From Azolla pinnata (taxonomy: Eukaryota; Streptophyta; Polypodiopsida; Salviniales; Salviniaceae): DNA of 64,000 nucleotides. The notes under the pieces were generated by a model, which was not told where the DNA came from, searched no databases, and saw only the letters and a program-made list of their open reading frames with translations. The stretch covers positions 35,112 through 99,111 of the forward strand of contig JBBBWG010002781.1 in NCBI GenBank assembly GCA_037176905.1, in the 5' to 3' direction. This document shows positions 12,271 to 25,414 of the stretch, one piece after another (the first letter of the stretch is position 1; each line of letters begins with the position of its first letter). Made by a program: the position numbers and the translations under genes.

Positions 12271-12475
12271 AAATAATTTCATTCACTTTTTCCTTTTTCG
12301 GCCTTTTGTCTTCTGCGTCGCCTTCTGCTTCAGACTTCTGCCTTCTCCTTCCTGCTCCTGCTTCAGACTCCGCCATCGCTATTAGGGTTTCGACAGCGTC
12401 GCCTGCGCCACAGAAGCCGGCAGCAGAAGCAAGCTTTTGGTCCCCTCCCCCCCGTGTCATTGGCAGATTTGCACA

Positions 12476-12487
12476 GAGAAGAAAGAA

Positions 12488-12519
<32 letters not shown>

Positions 12520-12905
12520 GAGAAAGAAAGAAAGAAAGAAAGAAAGGAGAAAGAAAGAAAGGAGAAGATTTGAAGCGAGGAAGGAGAAGAAAGAAGGACG
12601 AAAACGAAGATTCCAGGAGAGAACGGAGAAGGAAGCAGGAAGCAGGAGATTCCAGGGGAGAACGCAGAGGAAGGAAGGAAGCAGAAGAAGATTCGAGGAG
12701 AGAACGGAGACGAAGGAAGGAAGCAGAAGAAGATTCGAGGAGAGAACGGAGGACGAGGAAGGAAGCAGAAGAAGATTCGAGGAGAGAACGGAGGAGGAGG
12801 AAGGAAGCAGAAGAAGATTCGAGGAGAGAACGGAGGAGGAGGAGGAAGGAAGGAAGAAGAAGATTCGAGGAGAGAAAGGAGGAGGAGCAGGAAGAAGAAG
12901 AAGAA
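12476..12905. repeat. Purine-rich (GAAA)n tract and 42-bp minisatellite
   Basis: (GAAA/GAAAG)n covers 12,476–12,565. It is followed by a minisatellite whose ATTCGAGGAGAGAACGGAG unit starts at 12,691, 12,733, 12,775, 12,817 and 12,863, so the unit is 42 bp with a last copy of 46 bp. Degenerate copies begin near 12,609. Because 42 is a multiple of three, long charged (plus strand) or Ser/Leu/Phe-rich (minus strand) frames stay open in all registers. I do not regard them as genes. Confidence 0.85.
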
Positions 12906-13435
12906 AGGGAAGCATCTGTGATGGAGACGATTGCCTGTCCCTCTCCTCCTTCCTTCAAAGCTTTTGCCTGAGAGCTTTTGCCTGAGAGCTCCATTGTACG
13001 AATCCACGAAAAGAAACGCCAGGGAGGACGGCGAAATTCCGGAATGTGCTCAATGCTTCACAAGCATTTCGCATTGATAGTAGCTCCAAAATGGTATTTT
13101 GGTTTCCTTAGCACCTTGTTCTCTCAATGACGCTTCTCCTGCGCTGCCCCTGTGCAATCTCTGAAAGAAGCTATTTTTACACGGAGAAGCAGAACGCGAA
13201 TTGTGAGTTCAGGGAAAAGAGTCTGCTCAAGAAAAGAAAAGAAAAGAAAAGAAAAAGAACAGTTTCAGGATCCGTTGTTTTGTTTTCTCTGGAAGCAATC
13301 TTCGGTATTCTTCTTAGATGAATGATTGAATCGAGAATACAGATGTGCAAATAGAAGATTTGGCCTGACTCTGCCAGAAAGGATTCGGAGATGCGGTTAT
13401 TGCTTTTTGATGCAGTTCTTGGATCGCTGATGGAG

Positions 13436-13466
13436 AGAAGAAGAAGAAGAAGAAGAAGAAGAAGAA
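13436..13466 (+). repeat. (GAA)n in the leader of the 13.5 kb gene
   Basis: A run of ten AGA/GAA units ends about 33 bp before the ATG at 13,499 and is probably part of the 5' untranslated region. It resembles the repeat-rich leaders of several neighbouring genes. Confidence 0.7.
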
Positions 13467-13498
13467 CACGAGAGCACCATCTCTGAAGGCAAGTGACT

Positions 13499-16400
13499 AT
13501 GGAAGAAAATGAAGGTCTAGAAGTTGATGACAAAGCTTCTCCTGCTGCTGCCTCCGTCGATGACCATGGCTTGTCTGCAATTCCCCAAGTAAGTGCTAAA
13601 ACTTCTAGTATCATTTCACAACGAAAAATCCTGCAGTCTTCATGGATACAAAGATTAAAGCCATTTGGTGGCTCTGATCGGAGAAAAGAGGAAGAATCTA
13701 TAGCCTCACAAGGTCACGTGTGGACTCATTTTAGCAAGGATTTCAGCAGTTCTGGAAAACGAATAAACAAGTCCTCAAATCACTCTTCATCATCCCTCCC
13801 TGATGGAGCTCCATCTCAGACTAAACAATCAAGAGGCAAAGCAATAAACTTTCCTAGAGTCTTTTCTAGCAACCCTGTTATTCCATTTGTTCCTTTGGAT
13901 GAGAACTTGGAGAAATCTTTACACCATGGAAGCTCAGCTTCATCCTGGGCGTCGGATGGGCTGGTCTCCCAGAGTGCGAAACTTGTAAGGAAGGAAGAAA
14001 TCTGTTGTCATGGAGAATCTTCTGGAGATCCAGTCATTCCATCCGTTCCTTTCGAGGAAATACACTCTCACAGAGGCGATTCTGGAAATTGTATGATTCC
14101 ACATGTTCCCTTGGAAGGGAATGCCTCCCTTAGCAGTGCAGCTGGCCTGAGGACATGGAACCATCTTTCAAGTTCCCATAACAGTTTTATGAAGAAACCC
14201 TCTAGCTTTACTGAAGTTCTTGTTCCGCAAGAAGGTTCCCATAACAATTTTATGAAGAAACCCTCTAGTTTTACTGAAGTTCTTGTTCCGAGCTCTCAGA
14301 ACAAGGAAAGGACAAGTGCAGGGAAGAGTAAGGATCCATGTGAAGACTTGTACACAGGGGCATGCAAATCAGAAGACTCTTCCACTCTTCCTTTGCCACA
14401 GGGAACCACATGTGATAAGAATACCTCTACAGCTATGGAGGGAGGAAGTGCTGGATGTCGATATCCCCTTCAACACCCAAACACTATTAGCAAGGCCATG
14501 ACAAATCTGAAGAGTGTGTCTGTGCAGTGTGGAGAAAATATCTTCCTTGCTGAAGCAATGCATGGCCAGGCTCCTATTGGTAATAGAGTCCAAGGCAATG
14601 ATGACAAACAACGGCATTTTCTCGAAGAGCCTAGTCGACATACTGATAAGGTACCGCCCTCTGAATCTGCATCTTGTACAGACTTGAGTACACCGATACA
14701 GCAACCTCAGGAACATGGAGAGGTTCATATTGGTAATGTAGATGAAGCGAAACAACTGTGTTTTCTTGACGAGCCTCATCTGCATGCTGATAAGGTACCA
14801 CCCTCTGAATCTGCTTCCTGTACAGACTTTAGTACATCAATACCACAGCCTGAAGAATCTCTTGTTATGAAGCAGCAAAACTTGAAAGATCCCTTACAAA
14901 ATTCCTTGCTAAGGAGCAAATATAACTCTTCTATGCCACTGGCCCTCATCCCTAACATAGCGAACAATGATCCGAACAAAAACTTCCATGGGGTGAAAGA
15001 GAATTTTGGATTTCTTCGATTTCCCCGGAAATCAAGTTCAAGGCTCTATGATAACTCAAACAATGATAGAAATATGGAAAATGACAGCGCTGTCAAATCC
15101 GATCCACGCAATCAACTGCAAAATGCCGTAGAAACATGTTCTGTAGGTACTAGTATCATTGGAGGATTCACAAACCAAGATACACGTGGACCAGGTAGCA
15201 GAAGTGACAGAAATCGTAGCTGGAGAAATAATAAATTCTTCAGTGATGATGTACTAGCTGCCACGGCACTATTTACTGATGAACCATCTTTGAAAGAAGG
15301 TCCAACAAGGTTTCTTGATCTCTTCTTTCTGTTCATTTATTCTCATTAGGGCAAGTTGTATTTTTTCATCTAGTCTCTCTGCTGTTTAATCTTTGAATCT
15401 GATAGTAGGCTGATGTTAGTTTTGTTTCTCTTTATATGTAACGATAATGATAGGCTCACCTTACCAAAAAACCATCCTGGTGACTATTGGAGTGAGTGGA
15501 TGAAAATTTGGGAGAAATCAACAACACCCATGAAACATGATGTGATCAACGTAGAAACAGAAATTTTGCAGGCGGGTCATATTATACCAGAGTATCGCAA
15601 ACCCAATCCCAAAACACCTGATATCATCCTTGATGGAGAGAATCTGGGACAGTTTTCAACTTCTAATGAACAAATGTATGGAAAGCAGTCAACTGATTTT
15701 CCCCAACGAAATGATGCAATTCTTAGTCCGACAGAGAAAAGAGGACATTTCTTTTGCCAAGGTATTGGTTCAGTTTTTTTAGTTAGTCACACTTATAAAA
15801 TACGGAAAAGCTCATTGTAAAGTGATCTAAATCACAAATGATACTTAAGATTAGGGTTTATGTGATAATTTTCCAGGAGCAAGTGGAAGTGGGAGATCTA
15901 AGATTGGAGACCTTGTAAGATCTGGCTCTTGGCATTTGCATACTTTCTTGTATCTGCTATAAGTTCTTCTTTTTCTTCCTCTTCTTCTTCTTCTTCTTTT
16001 CTGTATCTTCAAAACATGGTAGTTACGAATATACTCATAATTAATGCACAACATAATTGTTCTGGTAAAATAGTTTGTCAAGTGAAAACCAAGTCTTTGA
16101 AGGAAATAACAACAAAAGGCACCTTTTCAGGGTGGAAAGACATCAATTTCTACCTCCAGCTTCCCCTAATGGATGATTACATCAATTATTCAACTTCTTA
16201 TTAACGATTCCACACATCTGCTAGGCACACTTTTAGTTCACTAAATCTTCATTGATACATTAAGTAGGGGCCGTTCCCGCTTATTTAGGCATTTTCTGAG
16301 TTTCTACTGAGATTAGGTCATGTCATTCCTACAGGGTTTAGTGGGTATTATTTCAGTATTATATTGTGTGATGCATACTCAGGTTAGTGTATAAAGATCT

Positions 16401-17359
16401 TAATCTGTTTCTTGGGGGAAACCAGGTCTATGTTTTCTAGTATAAAGGGATAAAAACACATGTGAATGACATGCTTTGAGTCCTATATGATGTGTTTAAG
16501 GGTAGTTTATGCTACTGAAATCTAGTTCTGCTTTGATGCAAAAGAAAATTGTGTGTCTCAACAACCCCGTGCGTGAGAAATTACGTTGTTATCACCTTGG
16601 GAAGATGAAACAAATAATCAGAAACATAACATTTAAACATTTAGAATCTCCCAAAACCTGCTACAAGTTAAGCTGAATGAAGTGCTACAAGTCATAACAT
16701 TTGACCTTCATGTTGATGTACTTATTGATCTAAAAATTTTAATATTTTGAATGAAATTGGTGTATGCTTGGTTCATGTCCTTAGATTATTAGGGTTGATC
16801 ATATTTGCAGGAATGGGAACAGAGAATTACGTCTAATCTCCAGAAATCTTACACCATTAAGGATTTATCAAAGCATCCTGGGGGACAGGCCTGGATTAGA
16901 CGATGGTGCTCTTCCACAAGCATAGCTGAAGGAACAGACAAGATTGGATCATTCATTGTTACCAATGATGGAAATTCAAGCTTAAACTTAAACAGCTTAA
17001 TTGAGAGATCAAACCATAAAGCAAGTCAAAATGTAAACATTTCTGAATCAAAAGACATTTCTAATACAAGTAAGAAGCCTGTGAAAGTTCCAACAAAACA
17101 TACTGGTTCAACGTCCACAAGGCAAGCCCATCAAGTAGTGATTCCAGCTTACACCAGCAATGTTTCAGAATTAGGTGATTTTGTGAGATCTAAAGCAGGT
17201 CAAGCTATGGCCATGGTTGGCAATACAGCTAGCATAGCTACCTTGTTACAGAGAAATGACACGCTCTCTGTTTGGACGTGTGATATCACAACTCCCGAGA
17301 TGGAGAGTGGCAATGATTTTACTGACGGCAAGTTTCACTTGGATATGGAAGATTTTTGA
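13499..17359 (+). CDS. Plant protein of unknown function, 901 residues, four exons
   Basis: Exons 13499–15309, 15454–15761, 15877–15914 and 16811–17359 join in frame. The protein is hydrophilic and Ser-rich, probably disordered and nuclear or cytosolic, with no membrane segment. Order appears at three places: near the N-terminus (ILQSSWIQRLKPFGG), around exon 2 (DYWSEWMKIWEKS) and in exon 4 (DLSKHPGGQAWIRRWC; then SKAGQAMAMVGNTASIATLL and LSVWTCDITTPE near the end). The last block resembles the small AAAMALMGKA-type C-terminal motif I remember from uncharacterised plant proteins; this is from memory only. Internal repeats: SHNSFMKKPSSFTEVLVP twice in tandem, KVPPSESASCTD twice about 47 residues apart, and three VIPxVPxxE-like elements. 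A GTG six bases upstream is not needed, as ATG 13,499 gives the frame. No function is assigned. Confidence 0.85.
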
Positions 17360-19698
17360 TTCTCTGGAGTACAATCATTATGTTTCCTGGGAAGAGGCTT
17401 AGTTTGACATAGCTCTTTATATTGAGGCAGTTTTTGAAGCCTGATCAGGTAATTGAGTTTGATATTGTCTGTTTGTGCATTAGTTTGTGAAAGCATTGCT
17501 TAAAAGAGCTTTTCATAATTATGGATCCTTTTTGCCTACAGGAAGTTGTGCATTTGGTTGGAATCACAGCTTCAAGAAGAGTTGTAAATTTGATTCTTTT
17601 GTTCTTTTTCGAGCTTTTAAAGAACACAAATCCAGCATTCAAAATAAAGTGGGTTTGTAAAGATCAGAAGAAGGTAGGATTACGATGTATATTGAGGAAA
17701 GGTATTGAAATTCATTTGTAGGGTATATATTCGATTGGGAAGATGAAGTCTCGATGACTGAAGCTGGAAGCAGTTGGTCGATTGAGGATCGCGTGTTTCA
17801 CAAGAAATGGATATGTAATGGGTGTACTGTATTCAGGTCTGCTGTCTTATTTACAGTCCTAGCATGATCGGGCTAGGCAATTGATTATTTGTCATGTCAT
17901 TATGGAGCAAATATTGGCTTTTATGGTGATTTAAAGCGTCTTGTGAGCCTGATATCGTAAAGAAGATATTTTCGACACGTCACGAATGGGAAAGATCCAG
18001 TTGACTGAAGTGGCCAATGGTTCCAAACACTTCATCTTCCAAACTGGCGTCTTTCAAATCCTTTTGGCTATCTTTTAGATCCGCGACATTTTTTGATGGA
18101 CACAGTGATTGTAATGGTTCAGGTTCGAAGATGATGACTCATCTTGTATTTGTGGTACAGATTGCCTTCAAAAATGGCCGCGTCGAATTATAACCCACCA
18201 CCCTTTTTAGCTTTCTGATTTTGCTATATTTGCTGAAACATAAGAGTCTACTGCAATAGGTCATCGAAGAGTAGATTTGTTGCTGAGAACAGCTTGCAGC
18301 TGGTAGGATGGAAGCATGCCGTATTGATGAAAGCATAGTGGGCCGTTCCATGAGTTCATCCTAGCTAATTCCCAATTGTGATAGAAGGAGCTTTGCTAGA
18401 AGGAGCTTTGCATTGCTGCTGGGTAGTATATGCAAAATCCGTGAGCTACTGCCACAAGTTCTTACATTGGGAAAGAAACCTGGAGTCGCTAGAAAGATGG
18501 TTAGTAGGAAGTGTCATTTTGCTCTGCTAACAATACCTCATTTCATGAAATCGCAATACACGGAAAAGATATATATATATATATATATATATTCTTATTC
18601 CACCATGTATGTTTTGATCAATTCCACCGTATCAAATTTGACAACAATGGTACAAATATTGTATCATAATTTGCACGGTGAATATGGAGTCGATGTTGTG
18701 CCCAGAGTCGGAAAGTTACAAAGCTCATTACGTCAAAATCGTATTGCCAACTGTCCGCCAGTTATTGATGCAATTGGAAATCGTTAGTGCCACAATGATT
18801 TCGCACTAAAATACAGCAGATTATAGCTGTACAATTAATATACGATTACTACGTCTACCTGAATACTATTATGCTCCTCAAAAATACACATTGAGAAGCC
18901 AGAAATTAACATCGACTTATGCCAGTATGACCCATGAAAGATTTTCAGTTTTTATCAAGAACATTTCGAATTTTATCAAGAACAAATTCAACAGCTCCTG
19001 GTCGAAGTTAGACCATGTGTGTGCAAACAACGCATAGAAAGATACCACCATTTATAGGGAAAGGTTTTGCATTTACATTTCATGAATGGATGCCTAGAGA
19101 CAGGAAAAATGTGAAAGCCAATGCGTTACTGAATTTTTGTTCACACAATATCACACCACTAAATGAAAGAAAACAACATTATTCACCAAAAACCTTCTCA
19201 AGGCCCAAGGAATCGCAGCTTCGTCGAAAATGGTTCTACTTTCTCAACCAACAGCCATAGCTCGTGCCTCTGAGAAAGCCATGATCAATGATGGTAGTAA
19301 ACATCAACCAGGTTTCACCACCCAACACTTGGTATCCCTATTCATTTTTCCATACAGTTTCTCACCACCGCACGCCCATATAATGCTTGGGTTCACACTT
19401 CTTTGGAGTCTATAATTGTCAGCATGAATTTGTTCAAGACAACACAGTTTACTTCAAGTATCAATTTGAGGTCTACCAGAGTATGCTGAAGCAAGTTCAA
19501 AAGGCATCCTTTCCTCCCTTAGATGTGGGATGATGTCACGCATATCAAGGTGAGCAAACATTTTGTACAGATAATTGGGTATCACATAAAAAGTATAGTA
19601 GCTGACTGACCCATAGAAATGTTCCCTGTGTTGTTGAGAAAACTTTGGATTGAAATGATATCTGTTTATTACCTCTTCTTGAAATGGAAATGCTTCAT
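17360..19698. other. 3' region and spacer between convergent genes
   Basis: No gene is supported. The first several hundred bases are presumably 3' untranslated sequence of the plus-strand gene, and the last part may hold that of the minus-strand gene ending at 19,699. An (AT)n run lies at 18,570–18,591. AAGGAGCTTTGC is repeated back to back at 18,387–18,411. Confidence 0.4.
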
Positions 19699-21914
19699 TC
19701 ACTTCATTGGTAAGGTTGTGGCATGTAGCAGCTTCTCTTGTGTGTGCTTCACTATCTTTTGGATGTATTTAATTAATTGTTAAAGAAATTCAGATAATAA
19801 TTTATAAACATATACACATTACATTATATTACACTACACACGTGTATAGATGAGGATGTAGTTATAGATGTCATTACATATACACACACTGATACATATA
19901 GATATATAGATATAAATAAAATGTTCTCTCCATATATACATATATAGGTATCAACGTATTACCTTTCGTGCAGTGGTGATTACTGACTTCAGTGATTAGT
20001 GGGCAAGTACATTTGTGGTCAAGTTAAATAAGAAGCTAGATGTCTCCATGTGTAAATATACCCATCTAATAAGACATGAATGATGATACTATAGTAAGTA
20101 GACACATCTATATATGTATTCTCATGTGCGCTATGTTGTGTAAAAATTATATGCATATTTATATGTATACAAAGCTAATATAGGTGACAGATGGATATTT
20201 TCTCATGATCGGCTGGATTGTCAAGGATCAGGAAAGCATTGTTGACGACTAAAGCTCTCACGCGTAAATCCATTGCCTCCTCCTGCTTCTCCTTCAACAT
20301 CTTTAAGAGCTGGCCAACCAGAATCAAATGAAAATGAAAGTGAAACTGTGTATCTATGGCAGAAAACAAACTTCATGAAGAAAGTTGACTGTAGAAGAAA
20401 AAGTGGTTGAGAAAGGTAGTACAGTACACTATCAAGGTGATTAGCATAGATTTCGGCTTTCTCGTCAGCTATTCCATAATCACGCACATCCTCCACAGCA
20501 TACAAATCATTGGCCCCTGTTGGCTGAAAAGGCTGATGAATTTCATCTCTGATTACTTGTAGCATCGACCCTACTCCACCCTCTTTCCCAATCTCCGGTT
20601 TCAATATGCCAGGAATAGTGTGATTGACAGAGAGCTTCATATTTGGATTGATAATGTTAGTGAAGCTGTCGCTAACAGTCTCATGAGAAACCTTCTGCTC
20701 TTCTACTTCAATGCTAGCCTTAACTTGATCAGCATAAAGCTTAGCTGGAGTAGGAGCTTGCAGCTTTGCAAACATGTTAACACTTCCATTAGTAAAAATT
20801 CTAGTCCTCTTCAAGTTCCATGTTCAGTCAGCAAGACATTATACCTCATTTTCCAACTTCCTACTCTCTTCTGTTCTTGTTTCAAGATCAACATTGCTCT
20901 CTGTATATGATATATTATCACTCTCGCATTCCAGATCAAAGTGAAAAGCTTTTTCAGAAGCCTCTCTGTGTAAATCTAAATGATGCCTCTTAGTCCAAAT
21001 ATACAAGATCCTTCGGTTATATTGGATTAAAGCATTACGTTGTTACCGAAGAATTCCAATAGACTTTGTCCTGTCCAGGTGAGAAAGCCCCCCTGAACTA
21101 GCCTTAATGGTATCTATTAATCCATTTCCAACATTAGCCTTGTTCTTTCCAAGGAGATAAATACCCTTAGAATATGTGGCATTGCTTGATTTCATCTTTG
21201 ATATCTTCATGATTAAATTATTCAAAATCAGTTTTTTGTGCGGGATTAAGCATTTTTTATTGTGTTAATATGCAATCAGTTACAGACCTGATCTACGTTC
21301 CTTGTGTTTGGATGAACTGAGGCCGATGGCAGTAAATTTAAATGGTTTTGGAGCTCTCCAGCTGATTCAGCATTTAGCTCCATATTCTGAGTACCATCAT
21401 CCTGTGTATGTAGAATAACATATTTCCCACCGACTCTCGTTCTGTCAATAGATATATTTGATCTGTAATTCGTTACAACTTCTTTTCAAAATCTATGATG
21501 TTGGCTTCATAATAGTAATTGTAGCTTAAAGAAATATAGTATGTATACCTTACTGATTGCAGTGATGGAGTTTGCTCAGTAGTATGTATAGTCTGACCAT
21601 TAGCTTGGTGAAATATAGTATCTATAGTCTGACCATTAGCTTGGTGAAATATAGTATCTATAGTCTGACCATTAGCTTGGTGAAGCCTATTGGAAGACAG
21701 ACTAAGGGGAGATTTAGGAACGAGACTCTTCCTTTGTTGTCTACTGTCTTCAGTTAGAGTGATGCATGGCCAGTCCGTGCATTGCCTCTTTGAGCTATGT
21801 GAATAAGATGCATCTGATTCTGCTTCATGAGAAGCATCAAGAGTGTTATTCTCCTTGCTGTATGCAGGTGAAGGACAATCTGACTGCTCCGTAATTGTGC
21901 AGAACTTCCTGTAT

Positions 21915-22009
<95 letters not shown>

Positions 22010-24745
22010 GGACGCAATTAAATAAGAGCAATCACCAAACTTCCATGTATCATGAATATAGCGTGTATCTTGTAAAAGAGAATCCTACCCTAATATGTGT
22101 TACTTAAGAATGGTTCATAAAATAGACAATGTTAATAGGGTTTCTACGTAAAACTATGAACCAGAGGCACGTTGATTATGAGATCGAAATATCCAGCAAA
22201 ACTCTTTTGTTGTATGTCTACACAAATTTTAATATCAACTAGAAGGTAGCAGCTCGATTTGAGTTTACCAGTATATCTCGATAGATAAATATAGTGGTGG
22301 GAATATGAAATGAAGACAGATAAATGAAGTGTTGCATGCAGGCATACTTTAAGCACCATTACCGTTTTGATTGGGTATTTTCCGGTAGTTTCTCTAAATT
22401 TTCGGCTTTGTACAAATCATGATACCGTTGGAGATGGCAATCAATGTTGGCATTTTCCACTGGTTGGCTAGAAAAACCCAAGATGATAATCAAGTTAATG
22501 TAGTTACTATTACAAATTTAGCTTGAAAGCAAATTGATTAAGCTTTACCTATCGCTGGATTTCATGCAGGTACCAGATTGTGGTAGTATCTTCGAACATC
22601 TGCTTTCTTGCAAGGCCTTTGGGAAAACTTTGTGTGAAAATGGAGTTTCATCCTCGGAACCCAGTCTTATACTACAGCAATACCATTTTTTTTGTTGTTA
22701 GATAAATAAGAAGCTGTCATCACAACAGGAAGGAATCCATCACTAAATGGAAATTTCTATTCATAAACACCTACTTTCACTTCCAGAAACGGCGCACTTT
22801 CCATTTGAGTTGCACAAGAGGCTTTTTCTAACACTAAGCGCCTTTTAACTAAGTTTTGTATCAAATGTAGAAAGCCGGGTTCATATATATAGTCACAGAA
22901 GTATTAGTAGACCTGATTTCCGATCTTATTTCCTGCTGCTTTACAGTTAAATTAGTTGGTATTACTGTGTCTGACGTGGCTTCCTCTCGAGCTGAATCTG
23001 CCTCAGCTTCTGTTTCTTTTAACTTCTGGTCTATGGAGCCCAGACTAGGCTGGTTTACTCTATTTCTTTGTTTGGAACTCTGCTTCGGAGATTCCAGCTG
23101 CTTTGGGATTAGCGCTTCTATGTTATTATTGCAGTTACTATCCAGCTGATCAAAGGGTATTTTCTCTTTGTTCATGACTTCAATATCACCTGCTATAGAA
23201 TCAAAATATGAGCTTTCAACATTCAGCTATAGCTGCCGAATCCGACAGAATAATGAAAATCAGAACTCATAAGACTTTTGAGTTATCAAATTTAAGAATG
23301 CCTGACATAGTATACATACATACATATAGATAGATAGATAGATAAGCATATACATATAGATAAAGATATAGATATTAATACAATATTAATGATCACCTAA
23401 ATTTCCTGTCGTATGATCCTCTTCGTCATCTTGCTTTAGTGCCGATTCATCAGCAATGGATGCTGCATCTGAAATGCTACTACTGCTCAATTTCGCTGAT
23501 GTTGAACAGTCCCGACTAGACTCCATGGACATTGTTTGCTTATGAGAAGCATAGGGACTTATATTGCGCCTTCTCTGGGATTTTTCATCGTCACTAGAGA
23601 CGGTCATAAGGGATTTCCATTTGTCAGCTGTTTGATCCCCTCTGATCAGATATCTATGACTTTCCTTATCATGACATATCCTTGTATGAGCCATCCGTTG
23701 ATCAGCTATTAGATCACTTTTCTGTTCAGTGTGGTTACTCTCCTTTTCTTCATTTCTGCCATCATCATCTTGAAACAGATCATTGAGAGGTTCTTCTGCC
23801 TTTAGGCTGACCGAGCCTTCCTTTTCCTTCTGCAGAGATGTCAACTTGCCGCCTTTAATCGGTCCTTTACAGCTTGGCTTTAGTGTATCTTCCAAATCAA
23901 AATCATCAAATCTAATTTGCAAATAAACGAAGTAATGAGTGAATATTGAGCAGACTCGATTCAATTTTTTCTATCAACCTTTCAGAATCTTCATCTTTAT
24001 CTTAATGGACCGAAAAAACCTCATTCAACACAGATCAAATCAAACAAGTCAGCTAATCTGATTCTTTAAACCAAGCTGACACAAGGAAATTCCTGGTACT
24101 CGATTAATTAGGCCATACCCGTTGACCTCAAAACAGATATTTGAGCTCCCTTTCTTGTTGTTGTCAGTCGTCTTGATCTGCTCGGTTTGGTTAGGGTCTC
24201 CCGCTTTAGGAACAGATCTAGTTCTTGGAAAGTCAAGGTCAGACATGTCGATATTGAAACTTGATAGAGCAGTCAAGCCAGGATCGAAATCGAATTCTAT
24301 GTCCCTATATGAGAAACATTTCATAAGATTCAAGATTCCATAATCAGGAATTTTTTGCGTAAGATTCAACTATGTTAATCCATGCTCAGAAACATTCTGA
24401 AGTAAAGCTTCCATTGTCAGGATATGTCAAAGAAAGAGCAAATAGAAGTGATTTGACCGCAAGTTTAACATACATTTTGGTTAGTGAAAATGATTTCTTG
24501 TTATTCTTTGACGCTGAGGCTGGCTGATCATCGTGACCATCATCAAAATCTAGATTTGTAAATAGACGTTCCCCAGGCTTCCATGAAGACAAGAAGTCAT
24601 CGCCAAGATCATCATCTGAGATTGAAATAGATTACTCTGACATAGTTAGCTATAAAGATTAACCATAATGTCGGTGGATTGGCGTTTGGAGGATCTAGAA
24701 CTCACCAAAACTGATTTTGTTGCCCGTTTTCTGCAGAGGTGCCAT
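19699..24745 (-). CDS. At4g18490-like uncharacterised plant protein, ~13 exons
   Basis: Exons with matching phase: 24706–24745, 24474–24615, 24119–24304, 23397–23911, 22913–23189, 22549–22671, 21554–21908, 21288–21401, then about 21047–21207, 20861–20985 and 20428–20847 with uncertain junctions, then 20189–20309 and 19699–19751. The N-terminus is acidic with repeating aromatic/acidic motifs: DDDLGDDFLSSWKPGE, FTNLDFDDG, IEFDFDPGLTALSSFNIDMS and GFDDFDLED. The C-terminus has LKMLKEKQEEAMDLRVRALV followed by VNNAFLILDNPADHEKI, probably a coiled coil. This order matches the family of Arabidopsis At4g18490 as I recall it, whose function is not established. Exon 21554–21908 contains a three-fold 12-residue repeat (HQANGQTIDTIF). 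A minus-strand splice donor at 25,108 suggests an upstream 5' untranslated exon (about 25,109–25,400). Confidence 0.8.
21574..21690 (-). repeat. 36-bp tandem repeat inside a coding exon
   Basis: Three copies of a 36-bp unit containing GACCATTAGCTTGGTGAA. On the minus strand it codes for the 12-residue repeat HQANGQTIDTIF in the At4g18490-like protein. The first two copies are almost identical, so the expansion looks recent. Confidence 0.85.
21917..22008. repeat. (CT)n(CA)n compound microsatellite
   Basis: About 26 CT units run directly into about 19 CA units. It sits in the intron of the At4g18490-like gene, nine bases from the acceptor of exon 21554–21908, and on the coding strand forms a TG then AG tract. 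Length variation here could affect splicing. Confidence 0.95.
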
Positions 24746-25414
24746 GATATTATGGATTATAATTTCTTTGGGATATTACTTCTGCAGGAAGGAAATAGTT
24801 TCTTCGTATATTAGTTCTGCAGAAAGGAAACATCATGGCCCTAAAGAACTTCCATCAGGGAAAGCTTCCTTGACGAATCAAGAAAATGAACGGCACCAAC
24901 ACAGCGATAGCAAAAGAAACTAGCTTGAAGCATTGGCAAGAAACATACGCGTTTGCGAATTCTTGAGTTTTCGATTGACTAAGAATATATTTCGTGTGAT
25001 CATTAAAGATGGCCCATACTCAATCAGAACCGTGGCATAGATTCGTGGCGTTAGCCAGCATTCGAGAGGAGAAACAGACGGACAGAAGCGGAATAAAAGG
25101 ACGCTTACCTGGCACAGCGATCAGCACTTTGCGTTGCTTGATGACGGGAATGAATAACTACGGGAAACGGGAGCTCGCCTGAGTTCTGCAGGTGGAATAG
25201 AAGCGTATATTAACGGCGCTGGCGGACGAACGCTGGGGCAAGCAGCGATGCCTGGAAAAGCTGCCAAAGAAACCCTGCGAGGCGAGAAGGAAGTACGCTC
25301 TTCTTCTGTGTTCTCCGGAGGTCTGCAGCTCGACGGGGAAGCAATGGCGTTTGAGCAGGAATTCCCTGCAGATCATGGACGCGCCAAAGAAGAAACTCAG
25401 AAAACAAGAACAAT

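Noticed and set aside
12269-13007. Ser/Leu/Phe-rich minus-strand and Arg/Glu-rich plus-strand frames over 150–240 codons
   Set aside because: They are explained by the (GAAA)n tract and the 42-bp repeat; all registers are open.
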